DNA of 64,000 nucleotides. Origin: Bacillus sp. ISL-51. GTDB lineage: Bacteria > Bacillota > Bacilli > Bacillales > Bacillaceae. Below the pieces are notes generated by a model, which was given only the letters and a program-made list of their open reading frames with translations, was not told where the DNA came from and made no database searches. The first letter of the stretch is position 1. The number at the start of each line of letters is the position of its first letter. The stretch is taken from the NCBI RefSeq assembly GCF_018613535.1, contig NZ_JAGGQB010000011.1:113154-177153 (forward strand). Reading direction: 5' to 3'. Both the position numbers and the translations under genes were made by a program. This document shows, one piece after another, positions 30,901 through 38,373 of this stretch.

Positions 30901-33900
30901 GCAAACGGATAAGCCGGGAGACTGATTTTCCGCGGTTTGCCGGTCTCGTATAACCTGTTCCAATTTAGCGGAAGACCCTTGACCCAAAGCTCTAATATTT
31001 TCGCGGCTTTGCCTTTTGCAAGCCAGGCTTCAATGGTTTTTTCCATATCTTCATCCGCCGCAAACAGCGCCATCGTGTCTTTATTTTGTTTGACCTGTCC
31101 GCGGTACAGCAGGTCAATCGAATCCTTGCCGCTGGTAAATTCACCAAGCTTTTCTTCAAGCTCCCGTAAATTGCGGACAATCAGCCCGAGACGCTCCTCC
31201 ATCGGTTCACGCCCGATTTGCAGGGTATAAGCGACCCGGCTCAGATCTGACTCTTGATAATGTCCGCTTTGAATCGCTTCAAGCAGCCGTTTTGCCCGTT
31301 GCTGAAGTCTTTCTTCATTTTTTGCAGAAAGGACAATCATGACCGGATGCGGTGCTCCAAAAGCAGTATCCTTTTCTTCTTCCGGATACTCTTCAATGAC
31401 AATATGGGCGTTGACGCCGCCCGCTCCGAAAGAAGAGAGTCCCGCCATTCTCGGATATTCCGTGCTTTCTCCGTTTTCATTTATGACCGGTCTCTTCCAC
31501 TCTTCAAGCGCTTGCTGCACTTTAAACGGCGTACTGAGAAAATCAATATTCGGATTAAGCGTTTTGGAATGCAGCGAAGGCGCGAGCTGTTTGTATTTCA
31601 TTTGCAGCAGAACCTTTGTCAAGCCGGCGATGCCCGCGGCGCTCTCACAGTGGCCGATATTTGATTTAGCCGAGCCAATTGCGCAAAACTGTTTATCTTG
31701 TGTTTTTTCTGAAAAGACTTTCGTAAGTCCCGTGATTTCAATCGGATCACCGAGTGATGTTCCGGTGCCGTGCGCTTCGATATAGCTGACCGCCCTCGGA
31801 TCGGCTCCCGCATCTTGGAGCGCCCGTTTTATAACGGCGGCCTGGGCATTCGGATTAGGGACGGAATATCCGTTTGTTTTTCCGTCATGGTTTACGGCCG
31901 TTCCTTTAATCAAGCCGTAAATATGGTCACCGTCTGCTTTTGCTTTGGACAGCGGTTTGAGGAGAACAGCGCCCACGCCTTCACCAGGCACATATCCGTC
32001 TCCCCCTTCTCCGAAACTTTCACATCTGCCTTTACTTGATAAAAATCTGTTCTGCCCGAGCATCAAGTATTTATTCGGGTGAATGGATACATTGACACCC
32101 CCGGCAAACGCGGCCTCGCATTCCCCGTTTCTTAAGCTTTGGCATGCCAAATGGATGGCTGTCAAAGAGGAGGAGCACATTGTATCTAAAGCGATACTAG
32201 GCCCGTTAAATCCGAAAACATAGGAAGCCCGGTTTGCGATTGACGACGGATTTCCGGTCAGGGCAAGCGATTTTCCACGCGCTTGCTCCTCGGCTCCGTA
32301 CAGCTGGTATTCCTCATACATGACGCCGACATAAACGCCGACATTTGCTCCCAGCGGATCACCGTCTTTTTTATTCAGATTTTCCCGCGTATAGCCGGCA
32401 TCCTCCATCGTTTCATAGACGCATTGCAAAAATAACCGCTCCTGCGGGTCCATCATTTTTGCCTCTCGGGGTGAAATATGAAAGAATTGCGGATCAAATT
32501 TGTCCACGTCTTTCAGAAATCCTCCCCATTTCCCGTAGGTCTTGCCTTCTTTGTCTTTATCAGCATCATAATAAAGGCTGTGATCCCAGCGCTCGCTTGG
32601 AATTTCTGTAATGCAGTCTGTGCCTTCCTTCAAGTTCTTCCAAAACTCCTGAAGGTTTTCGGCTTGCGGATAACGTCCTGACACACCGATTATCGCGATA
32701 TCTTCGCGTTCAGGCTGCTGCTTTTCGGGCGCCTCTGTGCGTGTGCGGACAAAACCCTTTTTGCCTTTTGCCTTGAAGGAAGCAGGTCTGGCCTCCGTTT
32801 TCGCAGGAGCAGCAGGCTCCGCTGAAACGGCTTCCTCAGTTTCCACTCCTAAGATTTCCAGTAAGGTATCACGGTGAGCTTCGATAAAATACTGTGTTAA
32901 TGATTCAATATTTTGGTATTCAAAAAATAATGTTTTTGATAATGAACCGAAGCTCTTTTCCAGACGGCCTGTCAAATGCATAATCATAATGGAATCGATT
33001 CCGTAGTCTTCCATAGGCGCTTTGGCGTCAATCCGGCTGACCGGAAGTTTTATCACCTCGGAAAGCACGTCTTTCAAATAATGCTCCGCTTTTTCTCTGA
33101 GCATTTCTTCTTTGCCCGCTGAAAGATTCGTTGGTTTCGCAGCTTTGTGATCGCTTGCTGTTTTTCGCAGAAACGCGCGGATTTTCGCTGCGAATCCTTC
33201 TGTTACCATGACTTGGGCTTTCTTTGCCGCCCATCCGCGGTACAAGGCTTGAATACCGTTTTCGGTTTTCATAGGAACCATGCCGCTTTCTTTTGTCAGC
33301 ATCGCTTCTGTTTCCGCATCCACCCTCATGCCGCCGTCTTTCCAAAGCGGCCAGCAGACAGAAAGGGTGCGGCCGAACCGCTCGTTCGCCGCTTGCTGCC
33401 GGTTTCTTTTTTCACTGAACGCGTTCATAAACGCATTCGCCATCGCGTAGTCCGCTTGGCCCGCGCTCCCCGCACTTCCCGCGCCTGAGGAGAAAAGAAT
33501 CAGAAAGTCCAGCGGAATGTGCTTCGTCGCTTCATCGAGATGAACCAGGCCGGCGACTTTCGGAGCCAGCACCTCCCGGATTTCCCCTTGCTGTTTTTTC
33601 AAAATGTAATTGTCTTTTATCGTTCCGGCGCTATGGATGATGCCGTGTAAGCCGCCGTATTGCTTCCGGATATCCTCCGTGAGTGATTGAACCTCTTGTT
33701 TTTCGGCTATATCCGTTTGGCTGTAGACTGCGTGCGCGCCAAGCGCGGACAGCACTTGAAGCTGTGCTTTCTTTTGATCATCAAGCAAAGAGCGCCCCGT
33801 GAGAATGAGCACGGCATCTTTCGTTTGCTGCGCGATTTCCCGTGCGAATAAAAAGCCGAGGCCTCCCGCGCCGCCTGTAATCAGATAAACGCCTTTGTCC

Positions 33901-36900
33901 TTCCAAGGCTTTTCGGCGCCGAATCGTTCCAGACCGGTCTCCTTCCACTCAGCCGTATATCGCTTGCCGTTTTGATAGCGTATATGCTTGTCATCCGGAC
34001 AGAAGCTGCTTTCTGTCAAGTGTTCAGACAGCACATCGGCCTTAATGCCGGGCTCCAGTTCGATGAGCTGGCAGGTCAGGTTCGGGTTTTCGAGCGCTGC
34101 TGTTTTCAAAAGCCCCGTTAAACCGCTGAGGAGCTCCGTATCGGCTTCAGCCGGCACGACAATTTGAAACAGCTCCCGTCCTCCGGATTTTGAGGCGAGG
34201 ATTTGCTGCACCACTTCAAAAGCTTGGAGCGCACAGGCTTCAAACTGTTCGTCTGCGCTCTTTTGATGATCATGGAGCACCTTACAGCTGAAGTCTGCTT
34301 TCATTCTATTCATCTGTTCTGTAAACCTGTCAGAAATCAAGACATGATGCGCTGTGTAATGGATCGGCGCCTTCATTTGTGAAACGGTTTTTTCTTCCCA
34401 TACGTGCTCAAATAACAGTGTCTCAGTCTTTTCCGTTTCTATCGTTCTTGCAGAATAGCCCGTCATTTTCACACATACATTGCCGTGCTCGTCGCACAAG
34501 TCAATATCCAGTTTTTGCACGGAATCTCCCGGCTTACTATCCCCGCTGTATGTAATCGATACCCACATATCGCTTTCACAGCCTTTGAAGATATCAATCT
34601 GTTCGAGGGCAAACGGCAGCATTGGGTTTTTGTCCATCCCGCCTTTTTCAAGCTTCAAACCGATCGTCGCGTGGAATGCCGCATCAAGCAGGCTCGGATG
34701 CAGGACAAATTGATCTTTTGTGTGCGCAGCTGTAAATGGGAGTGACAGCTTCGCCAGCACTTCGTTTTCCCCCGCATACATTTCCGTGACCGCTTTATGA
34801 GCGTCTCCGTATTCAATCCCCATCTGCTTATAAGCCTGATAACATTCGGCAGGCGTGATCAAACGGCGTGATTCTTTCAGTTTCCTAATCTCGATTCCGG
34901 CCGGTTCTTCCGCTTGAACAAAAGCGGCGCTTCCTTGTGCGTAGAGGACAGGCTCCTGTTCTGGGTGATCCGGCTCTTTATAAATCTCATATGACATTTC
35001 GCCATTTTCTTCATGATATAAGCGAAGATACAATTCGGCGCTTTCTTCCGCTGCCGTAAACGGACGGATCCACACGATATGTTTCAGGCGGATTACGCCT
35101 TCTTCCCGTGTTTCTGCCGCTTGTTCAACGGCTGCCCGCACCATTTCCAGATAGGCCGCGCCAGGTAAAGTACGCTCGTTTTTTACGATATGATCCTTCA
35201 GGAAAAATTCAGTGCCGCTAAAGGATGACCGGAAGCGGACACCTGACATGTTTGATACATTTTGATGCAGCAAAGGGTGCAGAATACCGGCGGTTTGTTC
35301 CTGCGTCTTTTCTCTCGGCTCCGCCTGAGGCACCCAATAACTTGTTTTTTCAAACGGATAGGTCGGCAGGCTTATGCGGTTTGGCTTGTTTTCTCCATAT
35401 AAGAGATTCCAATCCAGTGTGCCGCCGCCGGCCCATCTTTCAGCAATCGTCTCCAGCCCGCCGTCAGAAAGCAAATGATGTATCAAGCCGGGAGCAAGCT
35501 CTGTCCGTTTATCTTTATCCGCCCTGCCTCTAAAGCACCCGCTGATATCTTTGCCTAGAACAAAAGCCTTCAGCTGCTCTATCAGCTGAGTTATATCCTC
35601 AGCGATGAAAACAACCCGCTCCGCCATTTGCTCACGGCCGATCTGGAGTGTATATGCCGCATCTCTCAGCTGCAGGCCGGAATGGAGAAATTCGGACAGC
35701 TTTGCAGCGTACGCCTGAAGCCGCTCCTCATTTCGGGCAGAAAGCGGAATGAGGAATGTCTGATCTTCTGACGGCTCTGTTTTTTTCTGCTCTGATTCAT
35801 TCGGAACAAATTCCTCCAGAATGATATGCACATTTGAACCCGTGGCCCCGAACGAGCTGATTCCCGCGCGGCGCGGGTACACAGCCGCTTTTCCGTTTTC
35901 TGTCACAACAGGCTTTTGCCACGCCTCTGTTTGATGCTGAACGTAAAATGGCGATTGTTTGAAGTCTAGGTACGGATTCAGCTCCTCTGAATGTAAAGAA
36001 GGCACCAGTGTTTTATGGTGAAGCTGCAGGACAACCTTGCTTAAGCCGCTGATTCCCGCCGCTGATTCCGCATGCCCCATATTGGATTTCACTGACCCGA
36101 TGGAACAGAACTGCTTGTCCTGTGTATATTGGCGGAACGCCTTCACCAGCCCTTGAATTTCAATCGGATCACCTAAAGAAGTACCCGTTCCGTGCGCCTC
36201 GATATAGCTGACCGTGCGCGGGTCGATTCCCGCTTTGTCCAGACACGTCTCAATTAAATCGGCCTGGGCAATAGGACTCGGGACAGAAATTCCGCTCACT
36301 GCTCCCACGTGGTTAACGGCACTGCCTTTTACAACAGCATAAATACGGTCGCCGTCTTTTACCGCCTGCTTTAACGGCTTTAATAAAACAGCCCCGAGTC
36401 CTTCTGCCGGAACATATCCGTCTCCATCTTTCCCGAACGTATGGCAAAGGCCGTCAGTTGAAAACATGTCCCACAAGCCGTAGGTCAAATATTTATTCGG
36501 ATGCAGCGACAGATTGACCCCGCCGGCTATTGCCGTTTCACATTCTCCGCGGCGAATGCTTTCAAGCGCCAGATGCACTGCCGTCAGTGAGGAAGAGCAG
36601 ACCGTATCAACCGCCATGCTCGGCCCGTGAAAATTACAAAAATATGAAACTCTGTTTGCAATTTGCGCATAATTAAGAGAAAGCGGAAACACATGGTCTT
36701 CAGATGAAGCCTCAGCTCCGACCAATGTATAATCCTTGTGCATCACCCCGGCAAAAACTCCGACGCGCTGCCTCTTATTCCGTCCGCGCGGCTCTGCCAG
36801 CGTCTTCGGCGTATAGCCGGCATCCTCAATCGTTTCCCAGCACGTTTGGAGGAACAGCCGCTCCTGAGGGTCCATAGTTTCGGCTTCTCGCGGCGTAATT

Positions 36901-38372
36901 CGGAAAAACTGAGGATCAAAGCAATCCGGATCATCAATAAATCCGCCCCATTTTGATATTTTCTTCCCCGAAGGCGACTCTACATTTTCAAAACGGCGCC
37001 AGTCCCAGCGGGATTCCGGGATTTCACTGACACAGTTTTTTCCTTCTTTAAGGTTTTCCCAAAATTCATGAATATTCTCGGCCTTCGGGTAGCGGCCCGC
37101 CATGCCGATAATCGCAATGTCCTCATCTTGCGGAACGCTGCTTTGCCTGATTTCAGGTTTCATCACCGCCGGCTCGCTTTTTTTCTCCGGCAATACAGAG
37201 GAAGCGCTGAAATGTTCCCCGTATTGCTTCGTAAGAAAAGCTGCTAATTCGGCTACGGTTGTATATTCAAACAGCAATGTCGGAGAAAGGGTTTCACCGA
37301 TTTTTTCGCTTATGGTTTCGACGACGTCAAGCAATCCCGAAGAGGTCAGACCCATCTCATAGTAGCCGGCCTGCGTATCAATCTGTTCAATCGTCTTTTC
37401 CATTTTTTCCGCCATAAGTTTGCTGACATACTGTTCTGCTTCCCCGTACGGATTCTCTCCTTCAAGAGATGCGGAGACTTCCGTTAAGCCGGCAGCGGGA
37501 GGCACAGGTTTCGCCTCGGGCTTATGGTTTTTATTAATAAGCTCGGCACCCCGCACGAGCTTGCTTGTGAAATCTTTCAGCTCAGCTACTTTTTGGCCGG
37601 AAGCGTTGAAAAACTCCAGCGTGATGTAAATAAGCTCTTTTTCCTGCCGAAGCGACGAACGTTTGATCCTCGTGATGCACCCGGCCTGTAAGGGTTCGGA
37701 AGCGGTAAAAGATTCATAGAAAAGAGGCAGAAACAGCCTCTTTTCCCCATTTAACATAGACGAAATCAGTTTATTGGCACCTACACCGCTTCCGTCAATG
37801 AGAGTCGGATGGAACAGAAAACCATGCGCTTGCTCCATCGCGTCTTTCCCGAGTGACAAAGCAAGCGTTACACCGTCTGCCCCCTCAAACACTTCTCCCT
37901 CCGCTTTCATATATCCGCTGTGAACCAATTCCTGGATTCTGCACTGCTCATACAGTCCATTCAAATTGACAGTTTGTTCGGCAGCATGTTTGATTTGGCT
38001 GAGATCAAGCGTGTCATGAAATACTGCGGGTGAAACCAAATGCATTTCAGCTTTTACGTATATGTGTTCTTCCGGTGACAATCGCCCCCCGCTGAACTCT
38101 TTTCCTTTTGCGGCGATTTTCCAGCGCCCCTCTTTTACCTCTGTACAGTCGATCGTAAGCTTAATGGCAGTGTCCTCTTTCGCAATAAGCGGCTGATAGA
38201 TTGATAAATGGCGCAATTGAAGCTCAGCGTAAGAATAGCCCCGCTCTTTGAAAATCTGATAAAACATATCTATATAAGCCAATCCCGGAAGTACTTTTTG
38301 TCCGTAAACGGCATGGTGAAAAATAAACGGATTTTTTAGCGATAAAGTGATTTGCTTTTTGAAGTTCTTCAC
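24948..38372 (-). CDS. baeL: BaeL, trans-AT polyketide synthase with beta-branching module
   Basis: Second megasynthase, 4,474 residues if it starts at GTG 38372. That GTG sits 1 nt after the baeJ stop with GGAGG 6 nt upstream; an in-frame ATG at 38390 has no visible ribosome-binding site. Order: DH (1-275, HAVYGQKVLP), ACP (Ser344, unusual GLTSS), KS1 (Cys592), DH (His near 1060, motif HIVKNERTLP), KR (near 1498), ACP (Ser1794), KS2 (Cys2066), two ACPs with no reductive domain between (Ser2601, Ser2737), KS3 (Cys2999, MHGTGT), KR (near 3638), ACP (Ser3950), and a terminal KS with Cys4177 but ANGSGS in place of HGTGT, so non-elongating. Both tandem ACPs read GMDSITGLEW; the Trp six residues after the phosphopantetheine Ser is the published flag for beta-branching ACPs. 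This is where AcpK/BaeG/BaeH/BaeI should act. BaeL joins BaeJ through its N-terminal DH and BaeM through its C-terminal KS. Confidence 0.95.
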   Translation of the reverse strand: MKNFKKQITLSLKNPFIFHHAVYGQKVLPGLAYIDMFYQIFKERGYSYAELQLRHLSIYQPLIAKEDTAIKLTIDCTEVKEGRWKIAAKGKEFSGGRLSPEEHIYVKAEMHLVSPAVFHDTLDLSQIKHAAEQTVNLNGLYEQCRIQELVHSGYMKAEGEVFEGADGVTLALSLGKDAMEQAHGFLFHPTLIDGSGVGANKLISSMLNGEKRLFLPLFYESFTASEPLQAGCITRIKRSSLRQEKELIYITLEFFNASGQKVAELKDFTSKLVRGAELINKNHKPEAKPVPPAAGLTEVSASLEGENPYGEAEQYVSKLMAEKMEKTIEQIDTQAGYYEMGLTSSGLLDVVETISEKIGETLSPTLLFEYTTVAELAAFLTKQYGEHFSASSVLPEKKSEPAVMKPEIRQSSVPQDEDIAIIGMAGRYPKAENIHEFWENLKEGKNCVSEIPESRWDWRRFENVESPSGKKISKWGGFIDDPDCFDPQFFRITPREAETMDPQERLFLQTCWETIEDAGYTPKTLAEPRGRNKRQRVGVFAGVMHKDYTLVGAEASSEDHVFPLSLNYAQIANRVSYFCNFHGPSMAVDTVCSSSLTAVHLALESIRRGECETAIAGGVNLSLHPNKYLTYGLWDMFSTDGLCHTFGKDGDGYVPAEGLGAVLLKPLKQAVKDGDRIYAVVKGSAVNHVGAVSGISVPSPIAQADLIETCLDKAGIDPRTVSYIEAHGTGTSLGDPIEIQGLVKAFRQYTQDKQFCSIGSVKSNMGHAESAAGISGLSKVVLQLHHKTLVPSLHSEELNPYLDFKQSPFYVQHQTEAWQKPVVTENGKAAVYPRRAGISSFGATGSNVHIILEEFVPNESEQKKTEPSEDQTFLIPLSARNEERLQAYAAKLSEFLHSGLQLRDAAYTLQIGREQMAERVVFIAEDITQLIEQLKAFVLGKDISGCFRGRADKDKRTELAPGLIHHLLSDGGLETIAERWAGGGTLDWNLLYGENKPNRISLPTYPFEKTSYWVPQAEPREKTQEQTAGILHPLLHQNVSNMSGVRFRSSFSGTEFFLKDHIVKNERTLPGAAYLEMVRAAVEQAAETREEGVIRLKHIVWIRPFTAAEESAELYLRLYHEENGEMSYEIYKEPDHPEQEPVLYAQGSAAFVQAEEPAGIEIRKLKESRRLITPAECYQAYKQMGIEYGDAHKAVTEMYAGENEVLAKLSLPFTAAHTKDQFVLHPSLLDAAFHATIGLKLEKGGMDKNPMLPFALEQIDIFKGCESDMWVSITYSGDSKPGDSVQKLDIDLCDEHGNVCVKMTGYSARTIETEKTETLLFEHVWEEKTVSQMKAPIHYTAHHVLISDRFTEQMNRMKADFSCKVLHDHQKSADEQFEACALQAFEVVQQILASKSGGRELFQIVVPAEADTELLSGLTGLLKTAALENPNLTCQLIELEPGIKADVLSEHLTESSFCPDDKHIRYQNGKRYTAEWKETGLERFGAEKPWKDKGVYLITGGAGGLGFLFAREIAQQTKDAVLILTGRSLLDDQKKAQLQVLSALGAHAVYSQTDIAEKQEVQSLTEDIRKQYGGLHGIIHSAGTIKDNYILKKQQGEIREVLAPKVAGLVHLDEATKHIPLDFLILFSSGAGSAGSAGQADYAMANAFMNAFSEKRNRQQAANERFGRTLSVCWPLWKDGGMRVDAETEAMLTKESGMVPMKTENGIQALYRGWAAKKAQVMVTEGFAAKIRAFLRKTASDHKAAKPTNLSAGKEEMLREKAEHYLKDVLSEVIKLPVSRIDAKAPMEDYGIDSIMIMHLTGRLEKSFGSLSKTLFFEYQNIESLTQYFIEAHRDTLLEILGVETEEAVSAEPAAPAKTEARPASFKAKGKKGFVRTRTEAPEKQQPEREDIAIIGVSGRYPQAENLQEFWKNLKEGTDCITEIPSERWDHSLYYDADKDKEGKTYGKWGGFLKDVDKFDPQFFHISPREAKMMDPQERLFLQCVYETMEDAGYTRENLNKKDGDPLGANVGVYVGVMYEEYQLYGAEEQARGKSLALTGNPSSIANRASYVFGFNGPSIALDTMCSSSLTAIHLACQSLRNGECEAAFAGGVNVSIHPNKYLMLGQNRFLSSKGRCESFGEGGDGYVPGEGVGAVLLKPLSKAKADGDHIYGLIKGTAVNHDGKTNGYSVPNPNAQAAVIKRALQDAGADPRAVSYIEAHGTGTSLGDPIEITGLTKVFSEKTQDKQFCAIGSAKSNIGHCESAAGIAGLTKVLLQMKYKQLAPSLHSKTLNPNIDFLSTPFKVQQALEEWKRPVINENGESTEYPRMAGLSSFGAGGVNAHIVIEEYPEEEKDTAFGAPHPVMIVLSAKNEERLQQRAKRLLEAIQSGHYQESDLSRVAYTLQIGREPMEERLGLIVRNLRELEEKLGEFTSGKDSIDLLYRGQVKQNKDTMALFAADEDMEKTIEAWLAKGKAAKILELWVKGLPLNWNRLYETGKPRKISLPAYPFAKDRYWIDKSADMPSSRQIEKRPEPITPAAVVKPAIEALPADETVSQKPAHIALQPLSRPEPKRAAQPVNHSPVSAEALSGELTASLADVLYMDLHDIDQDDTFIDIGMDSITGLEWIKAINKTYGTSITVTKVYDYPTIRQFAAFLKDELGAETALDHAEAVQIEIQAIEKPSNISLQSLTERQGVQAYAVADIREGMSETAASSETDEPVEALHDELSKALADVLYMEPHEADIDEAFIDLGMDSITGLEWVKAVNKRYGTDCNVTKVYDYPTIRQFADFLHSELAGRGGKKRVPPERPPELKKEAAPFEKKQVQPIQITVQKERDTEPVNSAPKEERQDAIAIVGMSGRYPDAPDLGKYWDNLVQAKNSIREIPPSRWDVNKYYDPALNKKGKVYCKSIGMLDDIEEFDPLFFNISPSEAELMDPQHRIFLQEGYKAFEDASYNARTLNGKKCGVYVGIMNNEYGMMLNKHQSGGSATGNSFSIAAARLPYYLNLKGPAIPIDTACSSSLVGTHLARQALLNHEIDMALVGGVTLYLTPESYISMCEAGMLSADGQCKAFDNSANGFVPGEGAGALVLKRLKDAEADQDHIYGVIIGSGINQDGKTNGITAPSAKSQMDLEREVYEAHNIHPESISYAEMHGTGTKQGDPIELEALSSVFKEKTDRKQYCAIGSVKSNIGHTSAAAGVASVQKVLMSMKHQTLVPTLHFNTPNEHFAFDESPLYVNTELKHWESGDTPRRACVSSFGYSGTNAHLVIEEYQPKWSGNRQPDETNIFVLSAKKAPQLKAYAESMKDFAKASGELNLSDVAYTLQTARDAMDYRLAVTADSKEELIRRLTDFIDGKTSEGVYAAHVKASKSEIKTFETDDDLKQLLGSWFQKKKWSNIAELWAKGLQVDWDRLYSGEKPRRISLPAYPFAKEPYWLPQPKAGLQENGNMRETRLLQKQWAPCQIQSVQSKNRQTVILLADQKTIGLAEETAKHFAESAILDIESADDAHTEWDQIAGAVDLTGCGDEAETLQGISWLQKLIENSRRQGRSITLLSVTKGLEPFQQETVQLSGAAKSGLYRMLQNEYKSVTSRHMDADSFTEQKVLAKQIADEFFAGSTEPEVCYRNGQRYRACYREIPMDEKAELKPAPFPKDRVLLITGGTRGLGLLCARHFTEKHGVKKVVLTGREPFPPREERASFKTANTPLAEKIQAIEELEAKGVQVTVLNMTLSDRDAVQAGIETIRRTMGPIGGVIHCAGLVNTTNPAFIRKTAEDIQEVMEPKIAGLQTLSSLLTNEPLQFFILFSSVSAVIPALASGQSDYAMANAYMDYFAAAHQDQYPMVSVQWPNWKETGLGEVHTESLKQTGLLGLTNAEGLQLLDGILSENIRPAVLPAVIHADGWNPDRLLNQEDIQREAKDSVYNGTVKQTAGSSLLTDTKAWLVKLFSDELKIAPDELETDEPFQDYGVDSIILAQLLQQMNQALKEDLDPSVLYEHPTIDAFAAWLVSNQQPLFTEQQEPETTKQQPAVQAANDAPQRKTQTEDIAVVGLSCRFPGAGSLEQYWDLLSGGRSAISAVPAERFGYPNEFVAGMIDGMDHFDSEFFFIPENDAKAMDPQALAVLEESLKLWCHAGYTREEIKGMQAGVYIGGRSQHQPDQESLAKTRNPIVAGGQNYLAANVSQFFDLRGPSIVLDTACSSALVGMNMAVQALRSGDIEAAVVGGVSLLHTDAAHRMFQERGLLSKKPSFHVFDKRAGGVVLGEGVGMVLLKTVSQAKKDGDSIYAVIKAAAINNDGRTAGPSAPNLQAQKDVMQTALEKSGKKPEDITYLEANGSGSAVTDLLELKAVQSVYRSDNHEPLGIGSIKPNIGHPLCAEGIASFIKVVLMLKHKETVPFLSGDEPMPHFDIKETDFYFHKTTGPWAAKRPAAAINCFADGGTNAHVIVEAWQEEDHTIEKRQPLPVPPLRRKAIAEKTARPVKEKELPAKEMFWKTFN
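30050..30670 (-). repeat. Tandem beta-branching ACPs of BaeL
   Basis: Two carrier domains with Ser2601 and Ser2737, 136 residues apart, joined by a Pro/Glu/Ser-rich linker. Both carry GMDSITGLEW, with the Trp six residues after the Ser that marks beta-branching acceptor ACPs, and both end in KVYDYPTIRQFA. The second lies directly before KS3. They are the expected substrates of AcpK/BaeG/BaeH/BaeI. Confidence 0.85.
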
Positions 38373-38373
38373 G

